Origin: Mytilus trossulus
Lineage: Eukaryota; Mollusca; Bivalvia; Mytilida; Mytilidae
Length of the DNA stretch: 64,000 bases
Reading direction: 5' to 3'
Assembly: GCF_036588685.1 (NCBI RefSeq)
Contig: NC_086386.1
Location: 36,181,383-36,245,382 of the forward strand
Part shown: positions 16,654 to 25,600 of the stretch, in pieces
How positions within the stretch are numbered: the first letter of the stretch is position 1
Layout of the letters: the number at the start of each line of letters is the position of its first letter
Notes under the pieces: generated by a model
The model's input: only the letters and a program-made list of their open reading frames with translations
The model's database searches: none
What the model was told of the DNA's origin: nothing
Made by a program: the position numbers and the translations under genes

Positions 16654-19600
16654 GTAAAGTTCTTAAAAGATTTTGATAGGAGGGTGTGCTTGGTCGTTTT
16701 TACCTTCAAATGTATGTTAAAAAAGTATAATATTTACGATATCTATTAAGATCAACTTATATGTCATGAACATGATTTCAAAGTTAATTCAGAATTTAGA
16801 ATTATATAATAAATAATTCATTTGAACTGAGACTACTTTCAACCATAGTAGTCTAAGATTTGATTAAGACATAATATTGTGTTTTGTTTGGGAATTACAT
16901 TCATAGTGTTGTGCTATTATAAACACTTGTTAGCGTTGGAAAATATGTTTCACACAGCTGATTCATGTGTCTATCTTATATTTCGGTGGTTGTCTATGGG
17001 TTTTGTTTGTCATTGTTGTTTAATGTTTTATTCATCAGAAATCTGGATGATTAATTAAAAGTTGTTGTTAGTTAATTTTACTCATTGTTGATGGCCGGAA
17101 GATGACCTTGAGCTGCTTTTAATCATATTATTTGGTTCCTGGTATATAGTTGTACCATTGGCAATTGTTTATAACTATTTGTCAGTTCAATCTAAAGTTG
17201 TGCGGAAGCCACTAGTGGAACTGCTCATCCTTCTAGAGCACCCGAGATCATCACCAGTTTTAGAAGGTTTGTGTTTCTCAGTCTGTTTTTTTATATAATG
17301 TGTTTTGTGTACACGTTTTGTTTGTCTTTTGGTCTGTTTTCCGTTTATTGTCATGTATTATATCGATATTCTATTTACGACTTATGAGTTTAAATTGTGT
17401 ATCTTTCACCTCTTTTTATAGCCAAGCTATATTTTTCTTCATGTCTAGGCAAAGTTTTTACATTACAAATATACATGTCTACAATTAAACTATATATAAG
17501 AAATGCTTTGCAGCTATTGTGGCTGATAAAAATGTAAACATATTTTATATAAATTCCATTCATGACACGTTAAATAAAATGTACACAATTTGACATTAAC
17601 ATATTAATACAATTGAATATTGAATAGGATCCGGAACTTGACAAGCTTTTAACTCATATTAATAATTACTTTATTTCCGTAGGCAAATACAGCTTATTGG
17701 ATATTAATTTTTCATGTTCTGATATCGTTATATTTGTCACATTCTAAATGAAATGAAACTCATCTTCAATAGCATTTTTATCACACATAAAACAGTGCAA
17801 TATTATCTATGACTCTTTGTTCAGATTAAACATATTTGTTTATAGTGGATTGAGAACAAGTTATTGCAACTTATAGTAATCCCTTTCCACTTGGCGGGTG
17901 CAACTGCTGCTTTAATCTAGCGGCTTTGGCCATCTCTTTTTCGAAATCTACAATGATGTCTTTAACGTTTAAGAGATAGGCTCTCTCTTAACACGGGTCA
18001 GATATTAATTGTCCCCTTCCGACGGACTATCATCGTTTCTCGATTTGTTTTAACTTTTCTTTTTAAATTAACTCAAAAATAATTGACTGTTTCGTACACT
18101 CCGTGTAAACTAAACCGTAATTACATAATATATCTTGAACTTTACATGTACAAGACCAATAAAGCTTGTCATTTGGCTTCACACAACTAGATGCGTTCAT
18201 GTCTTTTTATACATGCTTTAAAGTACAGTTTTCTGTATCTAACAGCCTCAACCAATAGTTTTACATATCTATTTACATACATCAGCACTCTACCAACTCA
18301 AAATATACCATGTGATTACTGATCCTTTAAAATATACCATGTGATTACTTAATCGTCCAAAATAAAGCATGTGATTACTAATCCGTCCAAAATATACCAT
18401 GTGATAACTAATCCGTCCAAAAGATACAATGTAATTAATTTACTTATCCGTATAAAATATACCGTATGACTACTATATTAAAAAAAAGATGTGTTATGAT
18501 TGCCAATGAGAAAACTCTCCAAAAGAGACCAAAATGACACAGAAATTAACAACTACAGGTCACTGTACATCCTTCAACAATGAGCAAAGCCCATACCGCA
18601 TAGACAGCTTTAAAAGGCCGTCCAAAATATACCATTTGATTAATAATCCGTCCTCAATATTCCATGTGAGTACTAATCCGTCTCCAAGATATCTGTGACA
18701 GGTATTTGACATAAGTTTTGGACATAAATGACGTAACTATAATAATTATTAAATCAATTTTGATCCCATTTCGGACAATAACATTATTTGGTAATTTATA
18801 ATTCAATGCTGACGAAGAAAGTGATGTTGTATGTCGTTCTTGTAATTTGGGTGATGCCTAAAATGTTCGTCGTCTTTCTCCAGGGTTGCAACACTAAGTC
18901 TGTTGCATACAAACTTTACAAATGTTGTTCTTTTCTACTTTCTTATACTATAGTCTCGTTGTTTATTTCATCCCACCGCAAATCTCTTTGAAATGAGTGA
19001 CCAAAATCGGTCTGGAATATTTCATGAAAAACATCGCAATAGGATGTCTTTTCATGCTAAATTTGCATTGTAATGACCAGCCTGATTATACATTTAGATC
19101 TGTTAGATATTTTTTTTGCCTATAACTGATTTCACATGGTATAGTTGTCGGGGGGGGGGGGGGGGGGAGTATATGAAAATCATCAATTTTCGATCATCCT
19201 GCTTTACCATTGGAATAAAAAAGATCCTTTTTAATGACAAGACAATTTTGTTAAGGCTATCAATATGTCTACTTAACATCCTCAATACATGATGCGAGTG
19301 ATATTGTGTTACACTTATCCCATTATATCTCATTTTGTATAACGTTGATGTTTTAAATTTAAAATTGCAGTGGCCATGCAGTGGTGGGAGTACCAAGCAC
19401 GGTACTGGAGCCACCGAACCAGTATAAAAGTCGGTGGAGGTCCATCCGAGTTATGTACCTTACTATGTTCCTCAGCAGTGTATCATTCTCCATTTGTATG
19501 TCTTCATTATGGCCATACCTAAAAATTGTAAGTTTTCATTACAATACTTTTGATAATTTTTGGGATTCAAATATGATCACATATTACTCTGGAAATCCAA

Positions 19601-22600
19601 TAAATGCAAAGGGAAATTATTTTGATAACCTTGACGTATAGATTTTTATTTAGGTGGAAGCTTTCCTTCTTTTTAAAGTGCTAAATCCAATAGATCGCAA
19701 TAGTTTAATTTAAATTCAAAATTACCAAAGGATCAGACACAAGTTTTAAATCCCACATAGAATGAAAGAAATTATTGTGTTGTCACTTGTAATTCTTGTA
19801 TTTCAGCTCGACGGTTCAGCAAACACAGATTTCCTTGGATGGGTTGTAGCATCATACAGTGTGGGACAGCTAATTGCCTCCCCTTTGTTTGGAGCATGGG
19901 CAACTTACAGAGACAGGAGCAGAGAACCACTAGTTGTTTCAATGCTAATCAATGTATTAGCTAATGTTCTGTATTCATACCTTGAGAGCATACCATCTCA
20001 CCAGGCTGTATATCTCATTTTATCAAGGAGTCTTGTAGGATTCGGAGCAGGTAAGACATAACTGGTATCACTAAATACAGAAATAAAAGAAATAAACACA
20101 CGCACTTGTTGCTACGGAAGGTTGATTATCCAAAGCTGTCAAGTATGGATAATTGACCTTCCCATGGAAAGAAACAAGTGCCTGTCGAAATACAGATGCA
20201 AATTTTAAAATAGTATTTTTTGGTTGCATTATTTTATTATTTGTATCAATATTACCTGAAAGTAGTAAAGAAATCTTTATTGTCTCTTCTTCCTATCTTT
20301 CTTTCTTTCATTTGCTTTTTCTTCTTTCTCTCCATTCATTTCTCTTTTTTCATGGGGATTCACTAGTTTGCTAGACATTTAGCTTTGTTGATATCTTTTA
20401 AGGGAAATTATCACTTGATTAAATGTTGGAAGTAACATCAAATAAATATGTATTTTAGTCCATATTTGGTCTTTATTAGCAAAAAAAGTTGCAGCTTTAT
20501 AATTGTGGTTTAATATCAAACATACTCATAAAAGAAAGAGAATAGTTTTGGTTTCTCTTACAAGTTTATCTGATTCCTTATCTTTTATTTTAGATAGAAT
20601 TAGCAAATTCACTTTATTTATTTCTCTTCTAGGAAATGTTGCTGTTGTTAGATCTTATGTAGCTGGTGCAACAACATTAAAAGAAAGAACATCAGCTATG
20701 GCTATAATGAGTGCCTTTCAGGCAGTAGGGTTTATCATTGGACCAGGTTTGTAGCCAGAATATATATTAAGACGATTGCCTTAATTATAGTCAAGGGAAC
20801 AGATTTATAATGGATACCATTTAGGCTACATGCTTTATTATTGGTCAAGGGCACTAAACTAATTTACTGTGGGTGGTTGTATTCCCCTTATAATAAGTCT
20901 AAAATTATGAGTAAAATGAAAATTTAAAATATCATGCATGGTTTGGTTAAGAAAGTGTTTCCATTGGTTCCATATTTTTCATTCTAGAACCACTCTAACA
21001 TAATTTTAAAGATAATACATATGTATGTTCCATTCAAGACTAGTATGTCATGCAATTAACTACACATTATAAGTGGCCTACATAACATATTTATATATTT
21101 TTTTATTATTATTGAGTTGTGCCCCTTTGTACAATATCTATATTTTAAACAGCCTTTGACATAGCTTTTTTTTAATAAAAAGAAAAATCTCATGTTAATA
21201 TGTTGATTTTAAAATGAATTATTTTAATACAAAAAAGCATGGAGTATTCTTGCTTATATGTTGTGGAAAATGAAAACTTTATTTATATTTCAGTGATCCA
21301 GATAGCTATGGTTCCCATTGGTTATCCCTGACCAGTCCATTTGGAATCTGTTCATCTTGGTCTTTATACTAATTATATTTCAGTGATCCAGATAGCTATG
21401 GTTCCTGTTGGTTATCCTGGACCAGTCCATCTTGAATCTGTTCATCTTGATCTTTATACTAATTATATTTCAGTGATCCAGATAGCTATGGTTCCCATTG
21501 GTTATCCTGGACCAGTCCATCTTGAATCTGTTCATCTTGATCTTTATACTAATCATATTTCAGTGATCCAGATAGCTATGGTTCCCATTGGTTATCCCGG
21601 ACCAGTTCATCTTGAATCTGTTCATCTTGATCTTTATACATCTCCAGCAATCCTCAGTTCCATCGTGGGTGTAATAAACATTATACTTCTATTTGCTGTG
21701 TTCAAAGAACATCGTGTAGATAATGATGATGATATTAACTTTAGTGTACAAGAATCACAGAGCATTGGTAGGTTTTAATTTACTGACATAGCTATATATA
21801 TATATAAGATAAGCCAGGAATTTCAAATACTTTTTAAATTGCACATAAAAGGCAGATTTATAAGAGGGCATGGCAATACATTAAGTAAAAAAATATCACT
21901 TGAGATAAAAAGTTTATATTACAAAAATGATGAGAAATCATTGAAAAGTTCAGTGCCTTCAAAACAAATATGGTATAGCCTTCAAGAGTATAACCATTTG
22001 ACCAATGTTTTTTATATTCTTGCCATTACAGGGCATTTTCATTGAACTCTCAGTTTATCATTGACAATGAAAGGGAGATAATTCATTGAAAAAAAAATGA
22101 AATAAGGACAATGCTTAACACAAAAGACAGTTGGTTTATGGTTATAAGCATTGACTGTTGTTATCTAATACGAACAAACTACATGCATATATACAATTAA
22201 CAAGTTAAATGAGTTTCTTTTTATGATCAATTTGCAAATTAAGTAAGCCAGGAAGAAGGAAATAATTGGGTTTTTTTCCATGATGTTTATGTCAAGTGTC
22301 ATTATAGAAAAAAAGTTTTACCTGCATTTCTACAAAGAAATTAATAATGTCTTTGTTTATTATTCAAATTTTATGTTTAATTATGACATTGTGCATACCT
22401 TTAGGATCAACCACAGTATTATTAGTCGACTTCTAAAATAAAAAAAAAGATTGTACTGTTTTGTACAAGTTTGAAAAAGCTTTATCTTACAAATTGGGAG
22501 ATAACTTTTTACAAAAAATTATAAATTACAAGACTTTCAACAAAATTTGTATTTTAATTCTTTGTTTATCTTTCTTGTTTTTAAAATGGGGTAATTTATT

Positions 22601-25600
22601 TTAATTCTTTTTTTTTTTTTAATATTTTGATTATTATAACCTTACAAACCTTATTTATAAAAGAGGGACAAAAGATACCAGAGGGACAATCAAACTCATG
22701 AATCAAAAAATAAATTGACAATGCCATGGCTAAAAATGAAAAAGACAAACAATATTATAGTGCATATGACACTTATAACTTAACTAATATTATCTTTAAA
22801 CTATTTTTTATTTGATTCATTTACAAACTAATGACATTTCTTACAAACTGTGTTTATTTGTTACAGAGAAGAGCGTGATGCCAGAGTATACTCCAGATTA
22901 TGCAGCAGTTGTCTCTTCTATACTTCTTTTTTTTGCTATTCTTTTTATTTTTGCTGTTTTTGAAACGTAAGTAAATATAAGTTAATTATGCACCATTGTT
23001 TTTTATTAGCTCATCTGGCCCAAATTAAAATTGTGTTTTCCACCTTAAAAGCTTTGATGAGCAGAACCCACATTTTCAGATGTATGGTTAACAAATTATT
23101 TAGTTTAGAAGGAGTCATTATTATTGTTACAATATAGTTTTGTTTTTGTGTATAATAGCAGTTTTGTACTTTTTTTTATAGTCAAATGTTTTATGCTTTA
23201 CATATTTTTTTCTCTACATAATGGGGGATAACTCCTTGCTTTTAAAATAAAAATTGTCCTTCACAATGGTGGAATCCTTATGAAACAATGACTTAATGTA
23301 ATTACATCTCCTTTTCTGTACCTGATGAAGTGGAGGATGCATTATCTTAGTCCGTTCGTCTGTCCCCCCAAAAAGTTTCTTTTGAATTCTCTAACTTTAG
23401 TTTTACTCAATCAAAAAAAATTATATGAAACGTATAAACAATGCCTTTAACTACACAACTCATTTCAAGTTCCAATTTCGGTGGCATCACTTAAACCATT
23501 CTGGAGTCAAAATCCTTTCTCTACTCCTTTATAAGTTATATGTAAGAAGGGTCATCATTTGTTCAAAAAAGTTTTTTTTAATCATCAGAACATGATTTGC
23601 ATACATCAAAAATTACATATTATTACAGAATTGGTACACCATTGACCATGCACATGTATGCATGGACTAAGGAGAATGCTACCCTGTACAATGGTATCAT
23701 CTTAGGAGTTGGAGGATTAATATCTATAGTGGTCTTTATTCTCATAAGGATATTATCCAAAAGGTAAGTCATAGGTGTATGAATTTCTCCATTCTGATAA
23801 TATATACTCACAGTCAATAAAAAAAAGTTCTGAAAAAATAAATGCAATAGAAAAGAACATAAAATGTTTTTTAGCCTAAAAAAACATGTCATATATATTA
23901 CCACTTAGGATACATGTATTAAATAAAAAAATATTGTTTATTAGATGGATTAATCTTGTGTTTATATTTTATTTTTCAGGTTAAATGAAAGATATGTTTT
24001 ACTTGGTGGCTTTATAATGTTTATATTTTATATTTCAGGTTGAATGAGAGATATATTTTACTTGGTGGCTTTATAATGTTTATATTTTATATTTCAGGTT
24101 CAATGAGAGATATATTTTACTTGGTGGCTTTATAATGTGTTTACTAGGATTTGTTGTTTATCTCCCTTGGGGAGACACTTATCCTTCCTACCAAACTGCA
24201 AGTAAGTTAATACAGATACAAGGGGGGCATTGCATTTGCGCCAATTTTTGAAAATTACAATCTTTCATTTGTGCCAAAAAATTCAAACTTCATTTGCGCC
24301 ATTTTACAGGTAATTCAGGTAAGCAATAAAGGAAGCGTTAAATATTCATTGCTCTAAAAGGTTTTTCTCTACAGTATTCCACCCTGGATAATGGAGTGAG
24401 TTCAGTGCTATACTCATTTTGAAGCTGAGAGTCACTAAGGTTTATAATTATATATACAGTAGTGTTTTCATATTCTAGGTGTCAAGTTGGACATTCTAAA
24501 TTTAGACATAAAACAGGAGAATTAAGTGTGTAATATTTGATGACCAGACTTTTAGTTTATTATCAAATCAAACATTCTGAAAAATTGAGACCAAGTTGTT
24601 TATTGGTACCCTGAATAAATAAAACCTTGCAAAGCCAGTACATTTGTATAACAACTGAAATGGATTGCAGTTCATGAAAAAAGGGACTATTTTTTTTTAT
24701 CAATATGGTATGCACTTGAGAGGAAGAATTTTCCAGACATGAATACATGAGGGCCGTCGCTTACAAGTTTTGTGCAAGGGTATAATTTACAATAGAGTTT
24801 CATGCTTTATAGAATAACTCTAGTGTAAACTGTTTTCTTTTATATTTCGTGTTAGGTGGTATGATCACGTATATTTATAACACAACTGTGTTTAACATTA
24901 CTTGTGTGGTTTAATGTCGACTGATTTCTGAGGAATATATTTAATTTTGCAAACAAAAACTTTTATAATCAAAAGTCTTTTTTTAAATATTTGTTTTATA
25001 CTATTTACCTGTATTTATCTGTAATATTTGGGCAATTGAAAGGTTTTATTTTGGCGCAAATGAAATATTGTTTGTGGCGCAAATGAAAGATTTTTTTTGG
25101 CGCAAAGGAAATGCCAATTTGCGCAAAAGCAAAGCACCGGAAACAAGTGTTATATATGCAAACAATTAGTAGTGATGATACAAGGATCATCACCTAATAT
25201 ATACTGCTATATTAAAAGTAAATTATCCACATTTTGTAGGAATATTCTTCGATATAATTAGAGTTAAACTACAGTGTAACCTGCCTAATCTGACATCTGA
25301 GTATTCCAACATCCTGCTTAGTTAATGGACACATTTTCATGGTCCCAAAATCTGCCTATCCTTGTAGAAAAAAACTGAATATTCCGACTCCCTGATTAAT
25401 CTGACATTTTTTTCTGGTCCCCCAGTGTGTTGGATTAGGCAGGTTACACTGTATTATGAGATAAAACTTCCTAATTGTCTAATGGTCATTACTAATGTTG
25501 ATAATAGTCAATAGGATATACATGTATATGCTTCCATGAGTAGAAAGAGCTCAACTCAATTCTTGTCTTCATCCTCAAAGCACTTTATAAAATAGAATAA

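Noticed and set aside
18297..18478. Regular spaced repeats considered as a CRISPR array
   Set aside because: Units are head-to-tail with no unique spacers, and the genome is animal; this is a minisatellite.
21341..21778. 145-codon open frame read as a stand-alone repeat protein
   Set aside because: It is MFSD8 exon 5 with its extra acceptor copies; the repeats include intron ends, and the frame continues the MFSD8 helices.
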